Source of the DNA: Chloroflexi bacterium HGW-Chloroflexi-2
GTDB lineage: Bacteria > Chloroflexota > Anaerolineae > Anaerolineales > Anaerolineaceae
Reading direction: 5' to 3'
Length of the DNA stretch: 64,000 nucleotides
Assembly (NCBI GenBank): GCA_002840735.1
Contig: PHBY01000003.1
Location: 62,001-126,000 of the forward strand
The notes beneath the pieces are model-generated. The model was given only the letters and a program-made list of their open reading frames with translations. It had not been told where the DNA came from and searched no databases. The position numbers were made by a program, and so were the translations under genes. Below, piece by piece: positions 55,903 to 63,572 of this stretch. The stretch's first letter is position 1. Each line of letters begins with the position of its first letter.

Positions 55903-55910
55903 AAAAACAT

Positions 55911-55932
55911 AACCCTCTCCGGAGGGTTTTTT
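55911..55932 (+). terminator. Terminator after slyD
   Basis: Stem AACCCTC (55911-55917) / GAGGGTT (55922-55928) with TCCG loop and a T run. Confidence 0.88.
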
Positions 55933-56121
55933 ATTATTTTGTTTCCATTAAGTGTTGCAGGTAAACCAAATCCAATTGTTTCATTTGCAATACGAAATTT
56001 TGTCGGGAGCCTTTATATAACTCTATAAAATTTCTGAACGACTGTCTCTTTCTCACGTATAATATTGAGGAAAATTGTTCTCTGGTAAAGGTTACTAAAT
56101 TCCAAACGTAGAAAAATTATA

Positions 56122-57639
56122 ATGAAGAATTATCAAACAAAAATCTTCACATTTCTTTCAATGGTTGTTTTGTTAACATTTGTAATCGTTGCTTGTTCAC
56201 AAAAAGAAAATCCGGAAACTCAGGTGGTTGAAACACCTATTCAAGAATTGAATATGCCTACTCCTGAATTGAACAACATTATTCAGGAAAGCGTAATAGA
56301 TATTGAGACACTAACGCCAGAACCTGAAGAAATAAATAACGATCCTGTGTTACCTGAATATTCGCTAAAGGTTGAATTTGATTATTCAAATCAATCAGCC
56401 AGGGTAAATCAAACCATATTATTTGTTAACAATTCAAAGCAGAATTTGAGTGATATACGGTTAGCTACTGACACTTTGCGCTATCCAGGATCATTTTCCC
56501 TCGAGAAAGTATTTGTCAATTCGAATGAAGAAAAATTGGAACAGGGGAAACATTTTTTTACACTCCTGCTCAATGAAGGGCTCGCACCTGGTGAGGAAGT
56601 AGAAATTCAAATTGATTATCTTCTTTCGATCCCACCTTTGCCACCACCAGCGGATGACCTCAAACCAGGCATATTTGGTTATTCAACAGTTCAAACCAAC
56701 CTGGTAGATTGGTATCCTTTCATTCCACCTTTATCTGAAAATGGGGAATGGTTACTTCATGATCCCTGGTTTTATGGGGAGTACCTGGTGTATGATCTGG
56801 CAAATTTCTACGTGGAAATTGAGCTCATCAATGTACCACCGAACACAACCATTGCCGCTTCATCCATACCAACATCTCAAGTTGAAAATTTTTATGCGTA
56901 TTCATTATTCGGAGCTAGAAATTTTGTCTGGTCATTAAGTCCATCCTATGTGATCGAGACAAAAGAATTAAATGGAATCACAATTTCCACACATACTTTT
57001 CCTTTTCACCAACAAGCTGGCTCTCATGTTCTGGGGGAAGCAACAAAAGCTATTGAACTTTATTCAAGCTTATTTTCTCCTTACCCAAGAGAAAATTTGA
57101 CCATAGTGGAAGCGGATTTCCTGGATGGAATGGAGTATGATGGACTCTTTTTTCTCAGCCGCGGTTTTTACAATATTTTTGATTTCACACCACAAAATTA
57201 CCTGACAGCCATTGCGGTACACGAGACAGCCCACCAGTGGTGGTATGCATCTATAGCAAATGACCAGGCGCTTGAGCCCTGGTTGGATGAAGCATTGTGT
57301 ACCTACAGTGAAATACTATTCTACGAAGAATACTATCCAGAGCTCGTTGATTGGTGGTGGGAGTATCGCATTAACTATTATCAACCCCAGGGATTCATCA
57401 ATAAATCCATCTATGAGTATCAGGGATTCGTTCCATACAGAAATGCAACTTATCTTCAAGGAGCAAAATTTTTACAATCCTTACGTGATGAGCTTGGAGA
57501 CAAGGTTTTTTTTGATTTTCTAAAAGAATATGCTGCCAGTCAAAAAGACAATGTTTCCTCTCAAACGTATTTTTTTGAATTGCTAAAAAATTATTCTGAA
57601 ATTGATTTCTACAATTCATCATATTATTTTTATAAATAA
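56122..57639 (+). CDS. M1-family zinc aminopeptidase-like lipoprotein
   Basis: A 505-residue secreted lipoprotein. Signal peptide with lipobox IVAC near residue 25, then a Glu/Pro/Thr linker. The M1 catalytic domain has substrate motif DGMEYDGLFF, zinc site HETAH at 367-371 and the third ligand E390 in WLDEALCTYSE (HExxH-x18-E). The protein lacks the large C-terminal domain of aminopeptidase N. It probably trims peptides outside the cell. A TATAAT at 56058 may be its -10. A repeat element follows the stop. Confidence 0.9.
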   Translation: MKNYQTKIFTFLSMVVLLTFVIVACSQKENPETQVVETPIQELNMPTPELNNIIQESVIDIETLTPEPEEINNDPVLPEYSLKVEFDYSNQSARVNQTILFVNNSKQNLSDIRLATDTLRYPGSFSLEKVFVNSNEEKLEQGKHFFTLLLNEGLAPGEEVEIQIDYLLSIPPLPPPADDLKPGIFGYSTVQTNLVDWYPFIPPLSENGEWLLHDPWFYGEYLVYDLANFYVEIELINVPPNTTIAASSIPTSQVENFYAYSLFGARNFVWSLSPSYVIETKELNGITISTHTFPFHQQAGSHVLGEATKAIELYSSLFSPYPRENLTIVEADFLDGMEYDGLFFLSRGFYNIFDFTPQNYLTAIAVHETAHQWWYASIANDQALEPWLDEALCTYSEILFYEEYYPELVDWWWEYRINYYQPQGFINKSIYEYQGFVPYRNATYLQGAKFLQSLRDELGDKVFFDFLKEYAASQKDNVSSQTYFFELLKNYSEIDFYNSSYYFYK

Positions 57640-57662
57640 AAAAGGTAACATCACAATAAAAC

Positions 57663-57732
57663 GGGGCAAGCGGGTGTTTTTGGCGTGCGTCCCCATGCCA
57701 AAAACACCCTGACCGCTAATTATTGAAAGGAC
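57663..57732 (-). repeat. Dispersed palindromic repeat, copy 2
   Basis: Inverted copy of the element at 37608. On the minus strand it begins GTCCTTTCAATAAT at 57732. Arms GGGTGTTTTTGGC (57672-57684) and GCCAAAAACACCC (57697-57709) pair perfectly over 13 bp with a 12-nt loop. It sits 24 nt after the M1 peptidase stop. Confidence 0.85.
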
Positions 57733-57840
57733 TCTAAAAAAGCATAGAAAAATTAAATATATTGGATTTCTTTTTTTGAAGTTGGTATATAATAATTTTG
57801 TATACTGTGTTGAGACAATACAAATAGATTGGGAGGTCTA

Positions 57841-58245
57841 ATGGCGAAAATATCAGATATTGAAGGTATCGGTCCTAAATACGCAGAGTTACTTGCAAAA
57901 GAAGGAATCAAAACAGTAGAAGGTTTACTGAAAGTTGCAGCAAAATCTAAAGATAGAAAGAAATTATCGGAGGTGTCCCAGATATCCGAGAAATTGATTT
58001 TGGAATGGGTCAACCTGGCAGATTTGTTCCGCATCAAAGGCATTGGAGAAGAGTATTCTGATTTGCTTGAAGAAGCTGGTGTTGACACTGTGCCAGAATT
58101 AGCTCAACGGAAACCAGAAAATCTTCTTCTAAAATTAGTTGAAATCAATGAAGAAAAAAATTTGGTTCGCAGATTACCGGTTTTATCACAGGTAGAAGAC
58201 TGGGTAAAGCAAGCAAAAGATTTACCAAGAATTGTTGAATATTAG
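57841..58245 (+). CDS. DUF4332-type helix-hairpin-helix protein
   Basis: A 134-residue soluble protein made of two HhH units: ISDIEGIGPKYAELLAKEGIKTVEGLL near the start and LFRIKGIGEEYSDLLEEAGVDTVPELA in the middle. This is the DUF4332 pattern. HhH modules often bind DNA without sequence preference. GGGAGG at 57831-57836 sets ATG 57841. It is followed by a 12-bp stem and a second HhH gene. Confidence 0.88.
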   Translation: MAKISDIEGIGPKYAELLAKEGIKTVEGLLKVAAKSKDRKKLSEVSQISEKLILEWVNLADLFRIKGIGEEYSDLLEEAGVDTVPELAQRKPENLLLKLVEINEEKNLVRRLPVLSQVEDWVKQAKDLPRIVEY

Positions 58246-58253
58246 AAACTGAG

Positions 58254-58282
58254 GAAACCGTGACTTTTGGAGTCACGGTTTC
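58254..58282 (+). terminator. Strong hairpin between the two HhH genes
   Basis: Perfect 12-bp stem GAAACCGTGACT (58254-58265) / AGTCACGGTTTC (58271-58282) with TTTGG loop. The T tract is poor, so it may be a weak terminator or an mRNA-stabilising stem; the next gene begins 14 nt later. Confidence 0.65.
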
Positions 58283-58295
58283 AATTTAAAGGTTA

Positions 58296-58712
58296 ATGAT
58301 GAATAACCAAAAGAATTCCAAATTTTTTTTGTGGTTTGGCATATTAATTGGGGTAAGCAGCACCATTTTTTTATTCCTCTATCAACTAGCCAAAAAAAAT
58401 AAAAATAGCTTTTCAAACATTGTTGATAGATACATAAATATTTCCTCAGATGATAAATCAACAGAGTTGGTGACAGTTGAAAACGAGGAAACCAAATCGG
58501 AAATCGTAAAAGACAACCTTAAAGTAATTAAAGGAATTGGACCAGCAATTGAAACTTTATTAAATAACAATAACATTTTTACATTTTCAGATTTGGGTTC
58601 TAAAAGTGTCGAGGATTTGGAAAATATTCTGAATAAAAAAAATCTACGATTGGCTGACCCGCAAACCTGGCCTGTCCAGGCTCAACAGGCTGCAAAAAAC
58701 AAAATAAATTAG
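58296..58712 (+). CDS. Membrane-anchored helix-hairpin-helix protein
   Basis: A 138-residue protein. One N-terminal membrane helix (about 10-30, FFLWFGILIGVSSTIFLFLYQ), a charged linker, then a C-terminal HhH unit LKVIKGIGPAIETLLNNN with the usual ending LADPQTWPVQAQQAA. It is a membrane-tethered relative of the gene before it. The pair might bring DNA to the membrane, which is inference only. ATG 58296 or 58299; no strong Shine-Dalgarno. Confidence 0.82.
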   Translation: MMNNQKNSKFFLWFGILIGVSSTIFLFLYQLAKKNKNSFSNIVDRYINISSDDKSTELVTVENEETKSEIVKDNLKVIKGIGPAIETLLNNNNIFTFSDLGSKSVEDLENILNKKNLRLADPQTWPVQAQQAAKNKIN

Positions 58713-58779
58713 TATTTACAAAAATCATCTAAAAAAATCCTGATTCAAAAACTCGAATCTTAAAATTTTTCCTGGTATA

Positions 58780-58808
58780 TTGACTTGTCTATACAAAACC
58801 TCTATAAT
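58780..58808 (+). promoter_or_regulatory. Strong promoter of the structured RNA
   Basis: TTGACT at 58780-58785, perfect TATAAT at 58803-58808, spacer exactly 17 nt. It is the best-scoring promoter seen in the window by eye, yet no plus-strand gene follows. Expected start near 58815. Confidence 0.82.
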
Positions 58809-58814
58809 GGAATT

Positions 58815-59030
58815 GCAGGGAGCTCTGAGAAATTGAATTAGCCCCTTTACCTTAAAAACTAAATCATAAGTTTGTAGTACCGTGAGAGAAATTCTCCGAA
58901 AAGGTGAAACGAACGATTTAGGAAAAGTTTCTAAGTGGTAGGACATAAGTCTTTCAAGAAAGTGGAGAAAGCAGTTTACTTAGAAAAGGGCAAAGGAAAG
59001 TTAAAATTAGGTTACTTAGAGCCCCTGTTT
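58815..59030 (+). ncRNA. Structured non-coding RNA candidate, about 216 nt
   Basis: No open frame fits the plus strand here, but helices nest cleanly. Closing stem: CAGGG 58816-58820 with 59023-59027, and GCTCTGAG 58822-58829 with 59015-59022. Arm 1: CTAAATC 58859-58865 with 58915-58921, then GTTTGT 58870-58875 with 58909-58914, ACC 58879-58881 with GGT 58903-58905, and a GAGA/TCTC tip. Arm 2: TTTCTAAGT 58928-58936 with ACTTAGAAA 58978-58986, enclosing two small hairpins. The promoter start coincides with the closing stem. Size fits 6S-like RNAs, but I do not recognise the family. The 3' end overlaps the end of hpt on the other strand. Confidence 0.65.
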
Positions 59031-59612
59031 CAATTTAATCGAGTTACCAACTGGCTGTTGAAATATTTCAGCTTTTAATATACCCACATATGGAATATTC
59101 CGATATTGCTCGTTGTAATCCAGACCATAACCAATAACAAATTTATCCGGAAGATCAAATCCTTTGTAAAGGATCGGTAATTCAATTAATCGGCGTGTAG
59201 GTTTGTCAAATAGCGTACAAACTTCAAGACTGGCTGGTGACCGTTCCTGCAAATTTCGCAGTATGTAATTCAGTGTCAACCCCGTATCTATCACATCTTC
59301 AATGAACAACACATGTCTACCTTCAATTGGGATATCCAGGTCTTTAACCAACCTGACCACTCCTCGTTTTCTGGCACCATTGCTGTAATTACTGATAGCC
59401 AGGAAATCAACCTCACACTCAATATCAATTTTTCGTAATAAATCAGCCATAAAAATGAACACACCTTTGAGTACCCCAACAAATATTGGATACTTGTGCT
59501 TGTAATCCTCGTTGATTGTTTCCGCTAATTCAAATATCCGATTTTTAATTTGATCTTCTGTAAACAAAATATGACTGATTGCATCGTGTAATTTAATTTC
59601 TGATTTATCCAC
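59016..59612 (-). CDS. hpt: Hypoxanthine phosphoribosyltransferase
   Basis: A 198-residue purine-salvage enzyme making IMP and GMP from bases and PRPP. VGVLKGVFIFMADLLRKID binds pyrophosphate, the PRPP loop is VLFIEDVIDTGLTLNYIL, and PDKFVIGYGLDYNEQYRNIPYVG binds the base. All catalytic motifs are present. It overlaps the previous gene by 8 nt. Its last codons lie under the 3' arm of the structured RNA on the other strand. Confidence 0.95.
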   Translation of the reverse strand: MDKSEIKLHDAISHILFTEDQIKNRIFELAETINEDYKHKYPIFVGVLKGVFIFMADLLRKIDIECEVDFLAISNYSNGARKRGVVRLVKDLDIPIEGRHVLFIEDVIDTGLTLNYILRNLQERSPASLEVCTLFDKPTRRLIELPILYKGFDLPDKFVIGYGLDYNEQYRNIPYVGILKAEIFQQPVGNSIKLKQGL

Positions 59613-59994
59613 TCTTCACCTCTTGCGCATCCGTACCATGGAAATTCTGTGCTTCTTCGTACAGCCCATATTTTATTAACATATCCCGGATATCGCGTCT
59701 TTTCATCAATTTGATTTTTACATCAGGATAAAGCTCATTCATCAGTCGTAATTTCTTGTTTTTAATGGTCGCCAATTGAGGTCTTAGCGTTGTTAACTCA
59801 ATGTAGAGATCTTGATCCGGTAAATAAAAATCTGGAGCAAAGGCTAATTTAACTTTTCCTTTTTCGTTCCATTCTAAATCAAACGTTTTTGGTTCATATT
59901 GCCACACAACCCCATAAAAATCCAGAATCCGGGCAAACATTTCTTCTGCAATGTGAGAAAAACTCACCGATTTTATTTCTTCCTCAGCTGACAT
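59605..59994 (-). CDS. Small protein with a nuclease-like core, unknown
   Basis: A 129-residue protein. The core FAPDFYLPDQDLYIELTTLRPQLATIKNKKLRLMNELYP has the PDF-x(n)-E-x-x shape of PD-(D/E)XK nucleases, but Thr stands where the catalytic Lys should be (IELT). It may be an inactive or variant fold member. It is translationally coupled to hpt (8-nt overlap) and follows the kinase-like gene by 7 nt. Function unknown. Confidence 0.65.
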   Translation of the reverse strand: MSAEEEIKSVSFSHIAEEMFARILDFYGVVWQYEPKTFDLEWNEKGKVKLAFAPDFYLPDQDLYIELTTLRPQLATIKNKKLRLMNELYPDVKIKLMKRRDIRDMLIKYGLYEEAQNFHGTDAQEVKSG

Positions 59995-60001
59995 ATAAAT
60001 C

Positions 60002-60550
60002 CTATAATTTAATAATCCAATTCGCGATAGAATCCAAATCGAGATGATCGGTATTAATTGTTAAATCATACAAAGATGGATCGTTCCAATCTTCCTGGTA
60101 AAATTTTTTAATGAAGGTCTGGCGGTTTTGGTCAATTTTTTCAATTTGAGCTATAGCTGCTTTTTCATTTACATTTTTGGATAATTGAATATTTTTAATC
60201 CTGGTGTCCATTCCCGCGATAATCTTAAGATGTAAACAATTCGGAAATCCTTTTAAGATTAATTGGCTGGCTCGCCCAACAATCACCACGTTTCCTTTCT
60301 GGGCAATTTCTGTCACAACCTGACTGATTGCTTCACGGAATTTTAAGCAGGTCTCGTCATCAGGGCAAATACCCAATAACCCTAGATCGTCAATGACCGC
60401 TAATGCCATGTCAGGAGCACCGATTTTAATAGCAGATTGATTGACGACCTCCCGCCAAACTAATTGATATCCGCTAATTTCCGCGAGTTTGATGGCTAGC
60501 TTACTTCCCCCGCTACCATATTGTCTCGAAATGGTGTAAACGGAAAACAT
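60002..60550 (-). CDS. Cytidylate kinase-like family protein
   Basis: A 182-residue P-loop protein. The N-terminus VYTISRQYGSGGSKLAIKLAE is the signature of the cytidylate-kinase-like family, and GNVVIVGRASQLIL and LHLKIIAGMDTRI follow. It is distinct from classical Cmk, and its substrate is not established. It heads a minus-strand operon with the nuclease-like gene and hpt. Confidence 0.88.
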   Translation of the reverse strand: MFSVYTISRQYGSGGSKLAIKLAEISGYQLVWREVVNQSAIKIGAPDMALAVIDDLGLLGICPDDETCLKFREAISQVVTEIAQKGNVVIVGRASQLILKGFPNCLHLKIIAGMDTRIKNIQLSKNVNEKAAIAQIEKIDQNRQTFIKKFYQEDWNDPSLYDLTINTDHLDLDSIANWIIKL

Positions 60551-60609
60551 GCGTCCTCCTTATCTTCAGACTAATTTATTATAGCATTCACAGACACATG
60601 GGGGGAAAA

Positions 60610-60638
60610 TTGAATTTTCTTTATATTCTTAATATGAT
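60610..60638 (+). promoter_or_regulatory. Promoter of the PFK-like gene
   Basis: TTGAAT at 60610-60615 and TATGAT at 60633-60638, spacer 17 nt. The leader would be about 93 nt. Confidence 0.6.
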
Positions 60639-60737
60639 AAATGATATAGTTAAGTTGCCAGATGAAAAAATTATAAAAACATATCAACGTCTACGCGATA
60701 CAGTATTAATCTTTCAATCCTAAAAATGGAGAATATT

Positions 60738-61850
60738 ATGGCAGGAAAAATCGGAATTTTAACAGCGGGCAATGATGTGCCGGGGCTAAATTCAGCCATT
60801 CGTGCAATTGGTAAATCTGCTCAAAGTATTTATAAAATGGAAATTGTTGGATTTCTTGATGGCTTCAAAGGATTGATTCAAAATAACCATATATCACTAA
60901 AAGGTTCGGAGTTTTCAGGGATTCTGACTACCGGTGGAACTATTTTGGGAACCAGTCAGGAACTTCCCGGTCAATCCTTCGAGAATTCTGATATGTTGGA
61001 TCAGGCTATCTCAACTTATAAACATCATCAATTAGATGCTCTTGTTTGTTTAGGAGGGGCGGAAATGCAGGTCGGAAGTCTGACATTATCCAATGCTGGT
61101 TTGAATGTCATTGGTATCCCTAAATCGATTGATAATGATGTCTTTGGTACCGACTATGCAATTGGTTTTGATACTGCCTTATCTGTTGCTACAGAAGCAA
61201 TTGATCGTCTTCACAGTACAGCTCATAGTCATCATCGTATTATCGTTGTTGAAATATTAGGGAAACAAACGGGTTGGTTGACATTAGGCGCTGGAATGGC
61301 AGGTGGAGCGGATGTTATTCTACTTCCAGAAATTCCCTACAATCTCCATAAGATTTCTCAGGCAATCATAGAAAGAAATAAAGCCGGTAAACGCTTCAGT
61401 ATCATTGCTGTGTCCGATGGAGCATTGACCCAGGAAAGTGTAGAGTTTTTCAAAAGAAATCGCGAATTCAACATCCGGCTCCGAAATGGTGAGGAAAGAA
61501 AAGAAATCGAAGATAGATTAGATGCAATTGAAAATGAATATGCTGACAATACCAATCTTCTTTCACATTTCCTCCATCAAAAAACAGGCCTCGAAACAAG
61601 AATAACGATCTTAGGCTTTCTCTTAAGGGGCGGGGTTCCATCATCTATAGATCGTATGCGTGCTGCTCAATTAGGCACCAGTTGTGTGCGAACGATACAT
61701 CAAGGTCAATTTGGGGTTTTATTAGGAATTAATAATTACCAGATTGAGCCCGTCCCATTGATAGATGTCGCCGGAAAACACAAGACGATACCGCTTGATC
61801 ATGAATGGCTACAAGCAGCGCGAGATGTTGGAACTTGCTTCGGAGATTGA
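60738..61850 (+). CDS. Divergent 6-phosphofructokinase family protein
   Basis: A 370-residue member of the PFK superfamily by overall pattern: VPGLNSAIRAI, GGTILGTS, GIPKSIDNDVFGTDYAIGFDTAL and LLRGGVPSSIDRMRAAQLG. Key positions differ. The ATP/metal motif GGDGS is GGAEM (106-110), the N-terminal GGD is GND (11-13), the GSAR Arg is Gln74, and MGRHAG is LGKQTG (174-179). The base Asp in IDND is kept. It may use another phosphate donor or substrate, or be regulatory. GGAG at 60728-60731 sets ATG 60738. Confidence 0.85.
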   Translation: MAGKIGILTAGNDVPGLNSAIRAIGKSAQSIYKMEIVGFLDGFKGLIQNNHISLKGSEFSGILTTGGTILGTSQELPGQSFENSDMLDQAISTYKHHQLDALVCLGGAEMQVGSLTLSNAGLNVIGIPKSIDNDVFGTDYAIGFDTALSVATEAIDRLHSTAHSHHRIIVVEILGKQTGWLTLGAGMAGGADVILLPEIPYNLHKISQAIIERNKAGKRFSIIAVSDGALTQESVEFFKRNREFNIRLRNGEERKEIEDRLDAIENEYADNTNLLSHFLHQKTGLETRITILGFLLRGGVPSSIDRMRAAQLGTSCVRTIHQGQFGVLLGINNYQIEPVPLIDVAGKHKTIPLDHEWLQAARDVGTCFGD

Positions 61851-61877
61851 TCTAAAACCTGATAAAATTACTACCTT

Positions 61878-63572
61878 ATGTTTATACCAACAACCACAGA
61901 AGAAGCGCAAAAATTAGGCTGGCATAATTTCGATATCATCCTTGTGTCCGGGGATAGTTATATTGATAGTCCCTACATGGGTGTTGCTGTTATTGGACAC
62001 ATTCTGATGGATGCTGGATATAAAGTAGGCATCATCGCCCAACCAGACATTTCCACGGGTGATGATATAACCCGATTGGGTGAACCCAATCTATTTTGGG
62101 GTGTTTCCGCTGGCAGTATTGATTCCATGGTGTCAAATTACACAGCATCGTTGAAGAAACGCAAAAGTGACGATTACACACCTGGAGGTCTGAATAATAG
62201 AAGACCAGATCGGGCTACCATTGTATACACAAACTTGATCAGGAAATTTTTCAAACAGACCAAACCAATTGTTTTGGGCGGTATGGAGGCCAGTCTTAGA
62301 CGAATTGCCCATTATGACTACTGGAGCAATAAGATCAGGCGATCCATTCTTTTTGATGCAAAAGCGGATTATCTGCTTTATGGAATGGCAGATCGATCCA
62401 TTATCGAATTTGCGGGTGCAATCCTTCATGGGAATGATCCAAAATCGATACGAGGATTGTGTTACATCAATAAAGAACCTATTCAGGATTATTATCCATT
62501 AGCTTCTTACGAAGAAGTCAGTGCAAATAAAATTGCATATATAGACAGTTTCGATACATTTTATAAAAATAATGATCCAATTAACGCAAAGGGACTCGTT
62601 CAGGCGCACGGAGATCGCTATCTTGTTCAAAACCCACCCGCCTTCTCGTTAAATCAGGAAGAGTTGGATAGGATCTATGCTTTACCTTATGAGCGAGCAC
62701 AACATCCCTATTATGAGAAAAATGGGAAAGTAAAAGCGTTGGAGACGATCCGGTTCTCGATCAGCACCCATCGTGGTTGTTATGGTGAATGTAATTTCTG
62801 TGCAATCGCTGTCCATGAAGGTCGAACGATCCAATGGCGCAGTAAAGAATCCATCCTGAATGAAGTGGAAGAGTTATCAAATATTCCCAAATTCAAAGGG
62901 ATTATCCAGGACATGGGTGGGCCAACCGCAAACATGTATGGTTTTGAGTGTAGAAAAAAAACAACTCGTGGAGCCTGTCAGGATAAAAGATGTATATCAC
63001 CTGAAGTCTGTACCGCCTTACGCCCCAATCACCGTCCCCAGATCGATTTATTGCAATCAGTTCGTGAACTTCCCCAGGTTCGTAAAGTCTTTGTTGCTTC
63101 CGGGTTACGCTATGACCTAATAATCGACGATAAGCAATATGGCAATAAATACCTGGAAGAGATATTAGCCCATCACGTTTCCGGTCAATTGAAAATTGCT
63201 CCTGAACATACTGAAAATAAAATTCTCAAATTAATGGGAAAGCCTGACTCAGAAAAACTCCTGGCGTTCAAGAATCGGGTTGATAATATCAATAAAAAAT
63301 TAAACAAGAATCAATTCTTAACTTATTATTTCATCGCTGCTTATCCAGGATGTTCTGATAAAGAAATGCAGCAACTCAAAAATTTTACCTCTGAAAAACT
63401 CAAAATAAATCCGGAACAGGTTCAAATTTTTACGCCCACACCATCGACATATGCCAGCGTAATGTACTACACTGAGATGAATCCATTCACAAAAGAACCA
63501 ATTTTTGTAGAAAAATCAATCACAAATAAAAACAGACAAAAAGAAATCCTGGTAAAAAAACCTTATGTATAA
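61878..63572 (+). CDS. ygiQ: YgiQ/UPF0313-type radical SAM protein
   Basis: A 564-residue protein. N-terminal cobalamin-binding-like region with DIILVSGDSYIDSPYMGVAVIG. The radical SAM site is C-x3-C-x2-C in RGCYGECNFC, followed by QDMGGPTANMYG and further Cys in the region after it (CRKKTTRGACQDKRC). This matches YgiQ, whose reaction is unknown. It follows the PFK-like gene by 27 nt. The next gene overlaps its end by 8 nt. Confidence 0.93.
   Translation: MFIPTTTEEAQKLGWHNFDIILVSGDSYIDSPYMGVAVIGHILMDAGYKVGIIAQPDISTGDDITRLGEPNLFWGVSAGSIDSMVSNYTASLKKRKSDDYTPGGLNNRRPDRATIVYTNLIRKFFKQTKPIVLGGMEASLRRIAHYDYWSNKIRRSILFDAKADYLLYGMADRSIIEFAGAILHGNDPKSIRGLCYINKEPIQDYYPLASYEEVSANKIAYIDSFDTFYKNNDPINAKGLVQAHGDRYLVQNPPAFSLNQEELDRIYALPYERAQHPYYEKNGKVKALETIRFSISTHRGCYGECNFCAIAVHEGRTIQWRSKESILNEVEELSNIPKFKGIIQDMGGPTANMYGFECRKKTTRGACQDKRCISPEVCTALRPNHRPQIDLLQSVRELPQVRKVFVASGLRYDLIIDDKQYGNKYLEEILAHHVSGQLKIAPEHTENKILKLMGKPDSEKLLAFKNRVDNINKKLNKNQFLTYYFIAAYPGCSDKEMQQLKNFTSEKLKINPEQVQIFTPTPSTYASVMYYTEMNPFTKEPIFVEKSITNKNRQKEILVKKPYV

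Noticed and set aside
58876-58914. Fragment of 23S rRNA gene
   Set aside because: Only about two short motifs match and they are separated by an extra hairpin; the surrounding sequence folds as its own RNA.
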